From an uncultured Bacilli bacterium (GTDB lineage Bacteria > Bacillota_I > Bacilli_A > RF39 > UBA660), in the NCBI GenBank assembly GCA_934102355.1, contig CAKOSO010000007.1, forward strand, positions 1 through 54,702: a stretch of 54,702 nucleotides of DNA, written 5' to 3'. Each line of letters starts with the position of its first letter. Position 1 is the stretch's first letter. Of the stretch, positions 27,184 through 36,139 are shown in pieces. Under the pieces are notes generated by a model. The model made no database searches. It worked only from the letters and a program-made list of their open reading frames with translations, and was not told the DNA's origin. A program made the translations under genes and the position numbers.

Positions 27184-29130
27184 CTACTTATTCATTTTCA
27201 TTTCAAAAAGTATATCTCTTAATTCCATTGCACGTTCAAAGTCTAGTTTTCTTGCTGCCTCTTTCATCTCTTCTTCAATCTTATCTATCATACTATTATC
27301 AATTTTAACACTCTTTTTAGTTTTTTTCAATTTAGTATCATCAACATTGCTTATTAAGTCCCTTATTTCTTTTTTTATAGTGTGTGGAACAATATTATGT
27401 TCTTGATTAAATTTCTCTTGGGTGTTTCTTCTTCTTTCTGTTTCTTCAATTGCTTTTTTCATGCTATCAGTTATTTTATCTGCATACATTATTACATGTC
27501 CATTTTCATTTCTAGCGCATCTTCCAATAGTCTGAATTAATGATCTTTCACTTCTTAGAAAACCTTCTTTATCAGCATCTAAAATTGCTATTAAACTAAC
27601 TTCTGGAATATCAAGTCCTTCTCTTAGTAAGTTAATTCCTACGATACAGTCATATGTTCCAAGCCTTAATTCTCTTATTGTTTTTAATCTTTCTAATGTT
27701 TTAACTTCTGAGTGAAGGTACGCTACTTTTATGTTTAATTCTTTTAAATAGCTTGTTAATTCTTCAGCCATTCTTATTGTTAAAGTTGTTATTAGTACTC
27801 TTTCATTTTTAGAAATTCTTTTGTTTATTTCTCCAACTAGATCATCAATTTGACCTTTACTTTGTCTTATCTCTATAGTTGGATCCAAAAGACCAGTTGG
27901 TCTTATTATTTGATCTATTGTTCCATTTGATTTTTCAAGTTCATAGTCTCCAGGTGTCGCTGAAATATATATTACTTGATTAATTTTATTTTCAAATTCT
28001 TCAAATTTTAACGGTCTGTTATCAAGTGCACTTGGAAGCCTAAATCCATAATCTACAAGTGTTTGTTTTCTTGCTCTATCACCATTATACATACCTCTTA
28101 CTTGAGGAATGGTAACATGTGATTCATCTATAACTAATAGGAAGTCTTTTGGGAAGAAATCCATTAATGTAGTCGGTGTTTCTCCTTCTTCTCTTAAAGC
28201 AAGGTGTCTTGAATAGTTTTCTACACCACTACAAAAACCTGTTTCTTTTAACATTTCTATGTCGTACTTTGTTCTTTGTTCTATTCTTTCTTTTTCTAGA
28301 TATTTATTATTTTCTTCAAAATATTTTACTCTTTCTTTTAATTCATCTTCAATTCTTACTATGGCTTTTTTTAGCTTTTCTTCACTAGTTACAAAGTGAC
28401 TTGCCGGAAAGATTGTTGTATGTTTTTTATCACTTATTATTGCACCGGTAAGAGTGTCTATCTCACTAATTCTATCAATTTCATCTCCGAAAAACTCTAT
28501 TCTTATTCCTTTTGAATGTTCATTGTTTGGAATTACTTCAATTACATCTCCCCTTACTCTAAAGGTTCCTCTTTTAAAGTCAATATCATTTCTTTCATAT
28601 AACATATCAACAAGTTTTGTTAATACATGATTTCTTTCAACTTGTTCTCCTACTGATAAAGTTATTGTATTATTTACATATTCTTCTACTTCACCAATAC
28701 CATAGATACAAGAAACTGATGCTACTACTATTACATCTTTGTATGAAATAAGTGCACTAGTTGCTGCATGTCTTAATTCATCTATTTCATCATTAATTGA
28801 TGAATCTTTTTCAATATATGTATCTGTTTGAGGTACATATGCTTCTGGTTGATAATAATCGTAATATGATACAAAATATTCAACATGGTTATTAGGAAAT
28901 AATTCTTTAAATTCTGCATAAAGTTGCCCTGCAAGTGTTTTATTATGTGCAAGTACTAAAGTTGGCTTATTTGTTTTTGCTATAACATTTGCTATTGTAA
29001 ATGTTTTTCCTGTTCCAGTTGCACCAAGTAATACTTGATTTTTTTCTCCATTATTAATACCATTTACTAATTTTTCTATTGCTTCTGGTTGATCTCCACT
29101 TGGCTTATATTCCGATACTAATTCAAACAT
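27184..29130 (-). CDS. uvrB: UvrABC excinuclease subunit B
   Basis: A 648-residue helicase-like protein. Walker A GATGTGKT, the beta-hairpin YYDYYQPEAYVPQTD, the DESH box, helicase motif VI (QTIGRCARN) and a C-terminal UVR domain (EEMKEAARKLDFERAMELRD) are complete. It verifies damage and recruits UvrC. RBS GGAGG. It is separated from uvrA by two small genes. Confidence 0.98.
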   Translation of the reverse strand: MFELVSEYKPSGDQPEAIEKLVNGINNGEKNQVLLGATGTGKTFTIANVIAKTNKPTLVLAHNKTLAGQLYAEFKELFPNNHVEYFVSYYDYYQPEAYVPQTDTYIEKDSSINDEIDELRHAATSALISYKDVIVVASVSCIYGIGEVEEYVNNTITLSVGEQVERNHVLTKLVDMLYERNDIDFKRGTFRVRGDVIEVIPNNEHSKGIRIEFFGDEIDRISEIDTLTGAIISDKKHTTIFPASHFVTSEEKLKKAIVRIEDELKERVKYFEENNKYLEKERIEQRTKYDIEMLKETGFCSGVENYSRHLALREEGETPTTLMDFFPKDFLLVIDESHVTIPQVRGMYNGDRARKQTLVDYGFRLPSALDNRPLKFEEFENKINQVIYISATPGDYELEKSNGTIDQIIRPTGLLDPTIEIRQSKGQIDDLVGEINKRISKNERVLITTLTIRMAEELTSYLKELNIKVAYLHSEVKTLERLKTIRELRLGTYDCIVGINLLREGLDIPEVSLIAILDADKEGFLRSERSLIQTIGRCARNENGHVIMYADKITDSMKKAIEETERRRNTQEKFNQEHNIVPHTIKKEIRDLISNVDDTKLKKTKKSVKIDNSMIDKIEEEMKEAARKLDFERAMELRDILFEMKMNK

Positions 29131-29202
29131 AAATACCTCCTTTATAGAACATTTATTTGTAAGAATATTCTATCACTTATCATTATATAAAACAATATCA
29201 TA

Positions 29203-29237
29203 AAAAAAGCTATTGTAAGTTCAATAGCTTTTTTAGT
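29203..29237 (-). terminator. terminator (duplicate copy) at the cassette end
   Basis: AAAAAAGCTATTG/CAATAGCTTTTTT hairpin with a TAAGTT loop; AT-symmetric, so it could work on either strand. It lies between the cassette and uvrB. Confidence 0.8.
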
Positions 29238-29262
29238 TTCTTTCTATTAATACAAACATAAC
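29203..29262. repeat. 60-bp direct repeat, left copy (attachment-site-like)
   Basis: This block is identical over 60 bp to 31361-31420. It contains the last eight or so codons of the methyltransferase gene (FVLIERN and stop, minus strand) and its terminator hairpin. Here there is no methyltransferase upstream, so this copy is the displaced duplicate. The two copies bracket the RiPP cassette. Confidence 0.95.
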
Positions 29263-29297
29263 CTTATTTAAATTTTATTGAAGTGAATACTATATTA

Positions 29298-29849
29298 TTA
29301 TTCATTTAATTTTTGTAAAAGCTTATCTTTTAATTCTGGATATAATTCATAGAATTTATTTACATCAAAACCATTTTTTTGCCATTTAATTACTTTAGGA
29401 ATTAGATCACTATTATCATGTGGTATTCTATCAGGTTTTTTCGGATATAAGTATAGTTTTATTAAGCCTTTTTTATCTAATTTGATTAATTCCTCATATA
29501 TATTTTTAACATATATGGTTTCTAAAACTTCCTCATCTTTATCACTTACAAGTTCTGCTGACCAATTTGTTTGCCCACTTTTAAAATTGGAAGCATCAAG
29601 TTTATATATGTAACCGGAGTAATTAAATATTTCTTTAAACATACCGAGTTTTCTCTCAACAAGTTCTACTGGATAATTAATCCCATCACCGGACAATGAA
29701 TAATATAGGTCGTTACCTAGTGGTGACAAAAAAATTGTTGATATTGCTCTTGATGCACATGCATATACCCATTTTTTCATATGAGTACTTTTGTTTGTTT
29801 TAATAATTTTTAGATTTGGCCTTGAACTCCCATGATAAACATATTTCAT
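29298..29849 (-). CDS. ART-fold-like protein (YHGSS) in the RiPP cassette
   Basis: A 183-residue soluble protein. It begins KYVYHGSSRPNLKII and continues with a pattern (ACASRAISTIFLSPLG, SGYIYKLDASNF, VLETIYVKNIYEEL, LIKLYLYP) that I associate with small ADP-ribosyltransferase-like proteins carrying a His-Gly-Ser beta-strand 1. The later catalytic Tyr and Glu cannot be placed with certainty. Its ATG overlaps the stop of the radical SAM gene by 4 nt, so it belongs to the cassette. It could modify the peptide, act as toxin or immunity, or use NAD; all of this is inference. Confidence 0.55.
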   Translation of the reverse strand: MKYVYHGSSRPNLKIIKTNKSTHMKKWVYACASRAISTIFLSPLGNDLYYSLSGDGINYPVELVERKLGMFKEIFNYSGYIYKLDASNFKSGQTNWSAELVSDKDEEVLETIYVKNIYEELIKLDKKGLIKLYLYPKKPDRIPHDNSDLIPKVIKWQKNGFDVNKFYELYPELKDKLLQKLNE

Positions 29850-30949
29850 TTTTTACCATCCGCTCTTATTAAAATTTTTGATAAACTATAATTTAATTTA
29901 TTATATTCTTTTTGATTATTAAGCTCAATTATAAAATTTTTTATTCCATTTAAAATTCCTTTTTGAATATAGCATGAAATATTATTTTTATTAATTTCAT
30001 TTAAGATAGCATTAGCATTGCATCCACCATAACAGTTTTTAAAAAATTCACATTGCTCAATGCAGTTTTGCCTTCTTAAAATACTATTTTTCAATAGCAT
30101 TATAAAACTTTCATTTTCAAACGCTTCGTCTATATTTATCATCTTTGTAACATCGCCTAAATCATATTCATTCAAACATAATCTATCACATGGATATAAA
30201 TGTCCATTGCTATCAAAACATAGCCACTTACCCAGACAAGAATTAAAAGTACAAACACCACTACTTTCATTTAATATTAAATTCACTAATTCTATGCAAG
30301 TGGAAACATTTATATTACATGTCGTGTCTAACGACCAATATTTGAAAAATTCTATAAAATTTTTGATATATTCATCTGGGTTTAAGTTGAAAAAATTATT
30401 TTCTTTTGCTGCACCGTCATTGAACATTGGATTAATTTTCATACCTAAATTTAACAATTTAAAGTATTCATATTCTCCAATCAAATTATTTACATTGTTT
30501 TGATTAACAACCAAAACCGCCCCAGGATACATTTTATTTGATTGAAGTAATTTAATATTTTCCAAAATTTTTTGTGTATGAGATCTAGTCTTGTCATTTG
30601 TCAAGCCATCAAAGGATAACCCTATACTGGTATTATTTGTTCTAAAAAAATCTATATTTTCATTATTCAAAAGTGTTCCGTTTGTTTGTAATGAATATAT
30701 GAATTTTGAATCAAATTTTTCGCAATACTTATATATTTCTTTATAATAGTCTAATGGTACTACTAATGGTTCACCACCATGCCACACCAAATTTATATAT
30801 TTGTATTTTTTTGCCAAAAGTTCTATATATTTTTTTAATTTATTCATATCTAACAAATAATCTTCATAACCATATTTTTCGGCGAAGCAATACTTACATC
30901 TCAGATTACACTTATGTGTAGGTTTAACTAATGTATTAATTTGTCGCAT
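29846..30949 (-). CDS. radical SAM/SPASM peptide maturase
   Basis: A 367-residue enzyme. The radical SAM cluster motif is CNLRCKYC (Cys14, Cys18, Cys21), with GGE at 58-60. The C-terminal SPASM region carries Cys233, 238, 244, 254, 258, 296, 300, 306, 310 and 326, including CEFFKNCYGGC, enough for two auxiliary clusters. Such enzymes install carbon-carbon or thioether links in ribosomal peptides, or act as sulfatase-maturing enzymes. No sulfatase is present, and the gene overlaps a 75-residue precursor gene by 14 nt, so RiPP maturation is favoured. No PqqD-type recognition domain is visible in it or beside it. Confidence 0.88.
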   Translation of the reverse strand: MRQINTLVKPTHKCNLRCKYCFAEKYGYEDYLLDMNKLKKYIELLAKKYKYINLVWHGGEPLVVPLDYYKEIYKYCEKFDSKFIYSLQTNGTLLNNENIDFFRTNNTSIGLSFDGLTNDKTRSHTQKILENIKLLQSNKMYPGAVLVVNQNNVNNLIGEYEYFKLLNLGMKINPMFNDGAAKENNFFNLNPDEYIKNFIEFFKYWSLDTTCNINVSTCIELVNLILNESSGVCTFNSCLGKWLCFDSNGHLYPCDRLCLNEYDLGDVTKMINIDEAFENESFIMLLKNSILRRQNCIEQCEFFKNCYGGCNANAILNEINKNNISCYIQKGILNGIKNFIIELNNQKEYNKLNYSLSKILIRADGKK

Positions 30950-31163
30950 TTTTAATTAATGTACGAGTCATCATTCTACCTGGGGTGTTATCATGAGAGT
31001 CATTATGATAATCTGGGTGAGAAGCACTATTATCGTGTTCATTTTCATGATAACAATTGATTTCTGATACATTTTTGTTTGATTGTGCCATATAAATTCT
31101 GGATAATCTAGTAGCAATAATTTTAAGATTCTTTAAACTTTCCATTTTTTTTAAGTCTTTCAT
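30936..31163 (-). CDS. candidate RiPP precursor peptide
   Basis: A 75-residue peptide with AGAGGA 8 nt before the ATG. Residues 1-36 form a charged, helical leader-like part. Residues 38-60 contain two nine-residue copies of YHxxxHDN[S/T] (38-46 and 52-60) and five H-x-[N/D] tripeptides at His39, 43, 49, 53 and 57. There is a single Cys37. The tail is PGRMMTRTLIKNATN. It is immediately followed, with overlap, by the rSAM/SPASM gene. The core boundaries and modification are inferred; I do not recognise the family. Confidence 0.7.
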   Translation of the reverse strand: MKDLKKMESLKNLKIIATRLSRIYMAQSNKNVSEINCYHENEHDNSASHPDYHNDSHDNTPGRMMTRTLIKNATN

Positions 31164-31193
31164 AATTATATCCTCTTTTCGTTTTATTATAAT

Positions 31194-31227
31194 TTAAAAG
31201 GTGACAAAACAAATAGTCGCCACCTTT
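31194..31227 (-). terminator. attenuator-like hairpin ahead of the precursor gene
   Basis: AAAAGGTG/CACCTTTT arms lie about 35-65 nt upstream of the precursor start. On the minus strand the hairpin is followed by TTTTAAATT, a weak terminator. It could limit read-through or protect the precursor mRNA. No convincing -35/-10 pair was found in 31228-31360. Confidence 0.5.
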
Positions 31228-31360
31228 TGTGTTAAATATATAGTTGATTGTAGATTAAGTAGCGACAGTATCGTTCCTTATAAATCCAATATAATGTTAA
31301 CAAATAGTATTAATAAAATCAAGTAAATGCTAACATTTTTATAAAAATTTGCCGTTTAAT

Positions 31361-31420
31361 AAAAAAGCTATTGTAAGTTCAATAGCTTTTTTAGTTTCTT
31401 TCTATTAATACAAACATAAC
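31361..31420. repeat. 60-bp direct repeat, right copy, at the 3' end of the methyltransferase gene
   Basis: Identical to 29203-29262. This copy is the functional one: it ends the intact methyltransferase gene and includes its terminator hairpin (31361-31393). The start-to-start distance between copies is 2,158 bp. Confidence 0.95.
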
Positions 31421-32071
31421 TTTATCAAATCCTGGAACTTCTTTAGAAATCCATTTTTCTTTTACTCTAAGATTACTATTTTCAAGTTCTTTTTCAAATT
31501 GATTCCAATTTACTATTTTGCATGATGTAGTAGCAATTTTTACTTTGGTTTTATTATTTATATATCTATCAGTAATTTCAAAAGATTTACTTATGTCTGA
31601 TGAATATGTCTTTTCTCCATCTCCCATTGATGCAATTAATGCTAATCCTTTTTCTTTTAGGTGATCATTTATAAAGTCCAAAAACTTTTTTCTATGATCT
31701 TTATTGACAAACATGTGAATAACTGCAACTGAATATATAAAATCAAATTTTTCATTTAGTTTATCTATTATTACATCAAATTGTTTGAAATTTTTTTTAT
31801 ATTTTTGTTTAGATAATTCATTACACTTTTTTATTACAGTATCTGAATAATCAATTGCTAAGACATCGTAATTCTTTTTTAGTAAAAAAATTGCATCTCT
31901 TCCTTCTCCACACCCGATTTCTAAGATTTTAGAAGTTTTCGTTAGTTTTATCTTATCTATTGTTTTAATAACATCTGGAGTCGGTTTTTGTTCAGTCCAC
32001 AATTCATTATTTTGATATATTTGTTTATATCTAGTTTCATAAGCTTTATAGTAGTTTTTTTTCAATATCAA
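31391..32071 (-). CDS. class I SAM-dependent methyltransferase
   Basis: A 226-residue Rossmann methyltransferase. Motif I is ILEIGCGEGRDAIFLL (about 50-65), the next strand ends AIDYS, and motif IV region is FDFIYSVAVIHM. Small-molecule methylation or TehB-like activity is possible. Start codons are non-ATG: TTG at 32071 or TTG at 32065, the latter giving KKNYYKAYETRYK, and the ribosome site is weak. Its 3' end is the duplicated 60-bp block. Confidence 0.8.
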   Translation of the reverse strand: MILKKNYYKAYETRYKQIYQNNELWTEQKPTPDVIKTIDKIKLTKTSKILEIGCGEGRDAIFLLKKNYDVLAIDYSDTVIKKCNELSKQKYKKNFKQFDVIIDKLNEKFDFIYSVAVIHMFVNKDHRKKFLDFINDHLKEKGLALIASMGDGEKTYSSDISKSFEITDRYINNKTKVKIATTSCKIVNWNQFEKELENSNLRVKEKWISKEVPGFDKVMFVLIERN

Positions 32072-32092
32072 AAAAAGAGAAATTAATCTCTT
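32068..32092 (-). terminator. terminator after the acyl-CoA ligase-like gene
   Basis: AAAGAGA/TCTCTTT arms with a TTAAT-containing loop end in TTTTTTTG on the minus strand. It overlaps both the ligase stop and the TTG start region of the methyltransferase, which may reduce methyltransferase translation. Confidence 0.65.
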
Positions 32093-33846
32093 TTTAGCTT
32101 TCTTGTAAAATCTTTTTCTTTGCTTTCTAAAGCAGCCATGTTTTCTAATTTTTTGTAATCAATTTTGTCCGCTTTTGTTTTTGGTAAAGATTCTAAGAAT
32201 GTAATACTTTCTGGAACTTCGAATGGTTTTAAATAACTTGTTTCATTTGTTAATGGGTTCATTATTGGCTTATAGCACATATCAATTATTGTTCTTTCTA
32301 ATTCTTCTGTAGGTTTCATGCCATCTTTTAATACCACATATGCTTTATTAACAAATAATAAATCATTATCAGGTTTAGCTACTACGCAACATGATTCTAC
32401 ACAATCAATTAGTGAAATAACATTTTGAATATGTTCTAGGTAAACTTTATTTAAGTCTGATCTTATATAATATCTAGAACTTCTTCCTGTTAAAATAAAG
32501 TATCCATCTTTATCAAGAATTCCCATTGTTCCTGTTTTTAAATATTCTTTATTTTTATACTTAAACTTAGCTTCTTTTGTTTTTTCTTGATCTTTATAAT
32601 ATTCTTTAAATACGTGATCTCCAGAGATGCATAACATTCCTTCTTCTCCATATTGTAATTCTTCCATTGTTTCTGGATTAACTATTATTGCAGAGCTTCC
32701 AATTAGCACTTTTCCAACTGTTTCTGGTCTTATTCTGGCCCCTACTGCTATTGTACTTGCTCCTGAACTTTCTGCATTTCCTGATCCATTGCATATTTCC
32801 ACATTAGCGTTATGTTTTTTAAAGAATTCTACTCCTTCAATATTTTGGGTTGGTGTTAAAAAATCTCCACCAGATATAAATGTATGTATTGATGATAAAT
32901 TATCTTTTTCACTTGCGTTTCTTTTTATTAATTCTAGTAATGCCGGACTGCCAAAAACATAATTAGGTTCTTTATTTAAGAAATATCTAATATTATCCTT
33001 TGTTAAGTCTGGTGCTAGTATTGCAACTCTTCCACATAACAAACTCATTATTGTTGAAGTTGCAAATCCATATGGATATGTAAATGGTACACAAACTAAA
33101 CATTTTTCACCTACTGATGACTCAACATGTCCTGTGTTTTTCATATAGATACCTGATGATAATAAGTTTTTATTTGTTAAAACAACTGATTTGGGATTTC
33201 CTGTAGAACCACTTGTGAACAGAATTAATGAATCATGGTTTTTTCCATATAAAGTGTTGAATGGTTTTTTATAGAAATTCGCTATAGCACCAATATCACT
33301 AAATGTTAAAAAGTTACTATATCCAGAAGCTACTGAAATGTTTTCACTAAAGTTTTTATAATTGATTTCATCTCTTTCTAGTGTAATAATTTGTTTTACC
33401 TTACTATTTTTTCTAATTTTTTCATTGTAATCATTATTCTTATCATAGTTAATAAATAAAGGTGATTCAAATTGATTTAAGTAACCTAGTACCTCTTCAA
33501 TTGATGACATAGAGTTTATAAATGTAGTTATAGCTCCAATTCTATTTGCTGCTAAATAAATTACTACAGCTTGATAAAAGTTTGGCATTGATACTGAAAT
33601 AATATCATTTGATTTTATTCCTAATTCTTTAAATGTTTTAGACATTGTGGCAGCATCTTTTATCAACTCATCATAATTTGCAGTTAATCCTAAACAATCT
33701 ATTGCGTCTGCTTTTCTATAAAATCTACTTAACATATTTATAGTGTTATATATACTCATATTAGGTATAATTGGTTTTTTTTCAGAAAATTTATACCCTT
33801 TTTCATGTAATTTGTCTATTGAAGGATAATTAGTCATTTTTTTCAT
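32083..33846 (-). CDS. AMP-binding acyl-CoA synthetase-like enzyme
   Basis: A 587-residue ANL-superfamily adenylating enzyme. The P-loop is LFTSGSTGNPK (209-219), the next core motif is ICNGSGNAESSG, and YLKTGTMGILDKDGYFILTGRSSRY is the hinge region. The C-terminal Lys is in PKTKADKIDYKKL. The substrate is probably a carboxylic or fatty acid, activated to acyl-AMP and then CoA or a carrier; it cannot be specified. RBS AAAGGAG. A single gene next to the PAP2 gene. Confidence 0.85.
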   Translation of the reverse strand: MKKMTNYPSIDKLHEKGYKFSEKKPIIPNMSIYNTINMLSRFYRKADAIDCLGLTANYDELIKDAATMSKTFKELGIKSNDIISVSMPNFYQAVVIYLAANRIGAITTFINSMSSIEEVLGYLNQFESPLFINYDKNNDYNEKIRKNSKVKQIITLERDEINYKNFSENISVASGYSNFLTFSDIGAIANFYKKPFNTLYGKNHDSLILFTSGSTGNPKSVVLTNKNLLSSGIYMKNTGHVESSVGEKCLVCVPFTYPYGFATSTIMSLLCGRVAILAPDLTKDNIRYFLNKEPNYVFGSPALLELIKRNASEKDNLSSIHTFISGGDFLTPTQNIEGVEFFKKHNANVEICNGSGNAESSGASTIAVGARIRPETVGKVLIGSSAIIVNPETMEELQYGEEGMLCISGDHVFKEYYKDQEKTKEAKFKYKNKEYLKTGTMGILDKDGYFILTGRSSRYYIRSDLNKVYLEHIQNVISLIDCVESCCVVAKPDNDLLFVNKAYVVLKDGMKPTEELERTIIDMCYKPIMNPLTNETSYLKPFEVPESITFLESLPKTKADKIDYKKLENMAALESKEKDFTRKLKRD

Positions 33847-33916
33847 GTTTAGCAGCTCCTTTTTAAGCGTTATTGTATATCAAAATAACAAAAAAGTAAA
33901 TAATGATAATTTGTTT

Positions 33917-34849
33917 TTAATTAAAATTTTTTGCCTTTTTACTTAAAAATTTATTGAATTTAGTGAATATAGCTGGCCAGATGGCTACCCCTGTTATTGT
34001 AACCATAAAGTATCTTATAAAGTTTCCGGTATTTATTCCAACTAAATTATTAAGTGGAGCTTTTATTATTTCTTTAATTGCCAGTATCAGCAAAACTCCA
34101 AATAAGCATTTAAATACTTGGATATACCATTTAGCTTTCGTTTCAAATTTTATATATTTATTTTCAATATACCATGCAATAAGTAGCCCTACTGATGCTC
34201 CAGATATTTTACTAAGGTTAGATATTCCATCTATAATATTTTTCATGTCAGCATCTTGTGGGAATTTATATAAACTGACAAATATATAAGCGAATAGCGA
34301 CAATATTACTAAAGATATTAGTGCTATTAACATTTTTTTATCTGATGATTTATCACTATGTGTTAACGGATATAAAGTAACTAAAAGAATAATTGCTATT
34401 ATAATTGAAACAAATACATCAAGTGGCGTATGAACTCCAAGATACATACGTGAAAGTGGCACTAGAATTGCCAATATAATTGATAGTATTTTTAACCATT
34501 TATACTTAGTAATTTTAAATAGTCCACCATATGCACTTACCGCTGTTAAAGTATGCCCACTAGGGAATGAATAACCTATTGCACCTTCTCTAGCACTTTC
34601 TACTATAGTAAAGTTCTTATCTATCACCCATGGGCGAGGTATCCTAAATAATAGTTTTAAAAACTGTTGCATTACTATTCCTAAGAATCCAACTATTATT
34701 AAGTAGTATCCATCCTTTTTATTAATACACCAAAACATAACTAATATGAATGCTATTAATATCATTTCTTCCCCAAAATGTGTTATCATCAACATTATTC
34801 CGTCTAAATATTGGTTTCTTATACTTTCAAAAAAGTGCAAAACTTCCAT
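33917..34849 (-). CDS. PAP2-family membrane phosphatase
   Basis: A 310-residue multi-span protein. The three PAP2 motifs are KLLFRIPRP (65-72 region), PSGH (96-99) and SRMYLGVHTPLD (133-144). Additional membrane spans follow in the C-terminal half. Such enzymes dephosphorylate lipid pyrophosphates, for example undecaprenyl pyrophosphate or phosphatidate, on the outer face of the membrane. The longer C-terminal half is seen in a Firmicutes subgroup of unknown substrate. Confidence 0.88.
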   Translation of the reverse strand: MEVLHFFESIRNQYLDGIMLMITHFGEEMILIAFILVMFWCINKKDGYYLIIVGFLGIVMQQFLKLLFRIPRPWVIDKNFTIVESAREGAIGYSFPSGHTLTAVSAYGGLFKITKYKWLKILSIILAILVPLSRMYLGVHTPLDVFVSIIIAIILLVTLYPLTHSDKSSDKKMLIALISLVILSLFAYIFVSLYKFPQDADMKNIIDGISNLSKISGASVGLLIAWYIENKYIKFETKAKWYIQVFKCLFGVLLILAIKEIIKAPLNNLVGINTGNFIRYFMVTITGVAIWPAIFTKFNKFLSKKAKNFN

Positions 34850-34977
34850 AATTCCTCCCTTTGTTAAATAATATATTTAAATTATAACACTATTTGCCAT
34901 TTAATGTGTAAAGCTATTGCAATATTTGTATGTAATTAACATATTTTGTTGTATAATAATATTGGGAGGATGGATAA

Positions 34978-35997
34978 ATGATAAGATTTGTACAATATGG
35001 TTGTGGCAAAATGAGTAAATACACAATTCAATATGCACTCGAAAAAGGCATGAAATTTGTTGGTGCTTTTGATATCAATGAAGATATTATTGGTACAACA
35101 ATAAAAGGAGTGGAAATTAGGCCAGCTAGTGAAGCGGAAGCTATGCTTAAGGAACTTAGACCTGATGTATGTATTGTTACTACAATGAGTTTATTTAAAG
35201 ATGTTTATGACATTTTAAAGATTTGTGCTAGTTTAGGAATTAATGCAATAACTACATGTGAAGAAGCTTTTTATCCTTTTAATTCAGCACCTGTACTTGC
35301 AGATGAAATAGATAAGTTGGCTAAAAAGAATAACTGTACTATTACTGGTAGTGGTTATCAAGATGCTTTTTGGGGTAATCTTATTTCAACATTAGCAGGA
35401 GCTACTGATAAGATTGAAAAAATATGTGGATCTAGTTCATACAATGTTGAAGATTATGGTATTGCACTTGCTCAAGCTCATGGAGCAGGACTTACTCTTG
35501 ATGAATTTGAAAAAAATATTGCTTCTATAGATAATATTTCTGAAGAAGAAAGAAAAAAATTAATTAATAAAGGTGATTTTTTACCAAGTTATATGTGGAA
35601 CGTTAATGGATGGCTTTGTGATAAGCTAGGTCTTACAGTTACTTCACAAGTACAAAAATGTGTTCCTCAAACTCATAGCGAAGATATTAATTCTACTACT
35701 CTTAATATGACAGTTAAAAAAGGAATGGCTACTGGAATGAGCGCTGTCGTTACTACTAATACAAAAGAAGGAATAGTGCTTGAAACTCAATGTATTGGTA
35801 AAGTTTATTCAAAAGATGATTTTGATTGTAATAACTGGAAAATTATTGGTGAGCCAGACACTGAATTAATTATTAACAGACCTGCAACTGTAGAACTTAC
35901 TTGTGCCACTGTAGTTAACAGAATTCCTGATGTATTAGCTTCTAAACCAGGATTTGTTCCTACTTCACAAATGGGTGAATTAAAATATATAAAATAA
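34978..35997 (+). CDS. DapB-like NAD(P)-dependent dehydrogenase (2,4-diaminopentanoate dehydrogenase-like)
   Basis: A 339-residue Rossmann oxidoreductase. The N-terminal nucleotide-binding part reads IRFVQYGCGKMSKYTI, with GAFDIN at the end of strand 2 and DVCIVTTMS further on. The catalytic and dimerisation half (GSGYQDAFWGNLI; QAHGAGLT) resembles the 2,4-diaminopentanoate dehydrogenase branch of the dihydrodipicolinate reductase family, which acts in ornithine fermentation in clostridia. None of the other ornithine-pathway genes are next to it, so the substrate is uncertain. RBS GGGAGGATG. A plus-strand single gene. Confidence 0.7.
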   Translation: MIRFVQYGCGKMSKYTIQYALEKGMKFVGAFDINEDIIGTTIKGVEIRPASEAEAMLKELRPDVCIVTTMSLFKDVYDILKICASLGINAITTCEEAFYPFNSAPVLADEIDKLAKKNNCTITGSGYQDAFWGNLISTLAGATDKIEKICGSSSYNVEDYGIALAQAHGAGLTLDEFEKNIASIDNISEEERKKLINKGDFLPSYMWNVNGWLCDKLGLTVTSQVQKCVPQTHSEDINSTTLNMTVKKGMATGMSAVVTTNTKEGIVLETQCIGKVYSKDDFDCNNWKIIGEPDTELIINRPATVELTCATVVNRIPDVLASKPGFVPTSQMGELKYIK

Positions 35998-36139
35998 AAG
36001 GTGCTTAAAAATTTATATGAAAAATGGATATAATTAAATATATCTATTTTTTGTATGCTTTAATAAAATAATTATATAGTGAGTATTCATCTTGCTATTA
36101 AAATAGTTATTATATATAATCAAATTAGGAGGATAAAAA

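Noticed and set aside
30060..30503. 147-residue plus-strand frame
   Set aside because: Antisense to the radical SAM gene whose Cys motifs are intact; no start signal.
30936..31163. His-Xaa-Ser (Hxs) RiPP system
   Set aside because: The precursor motif is H-x-N/D rather than repeated H-x-S, and only one radical SAM gene is present.
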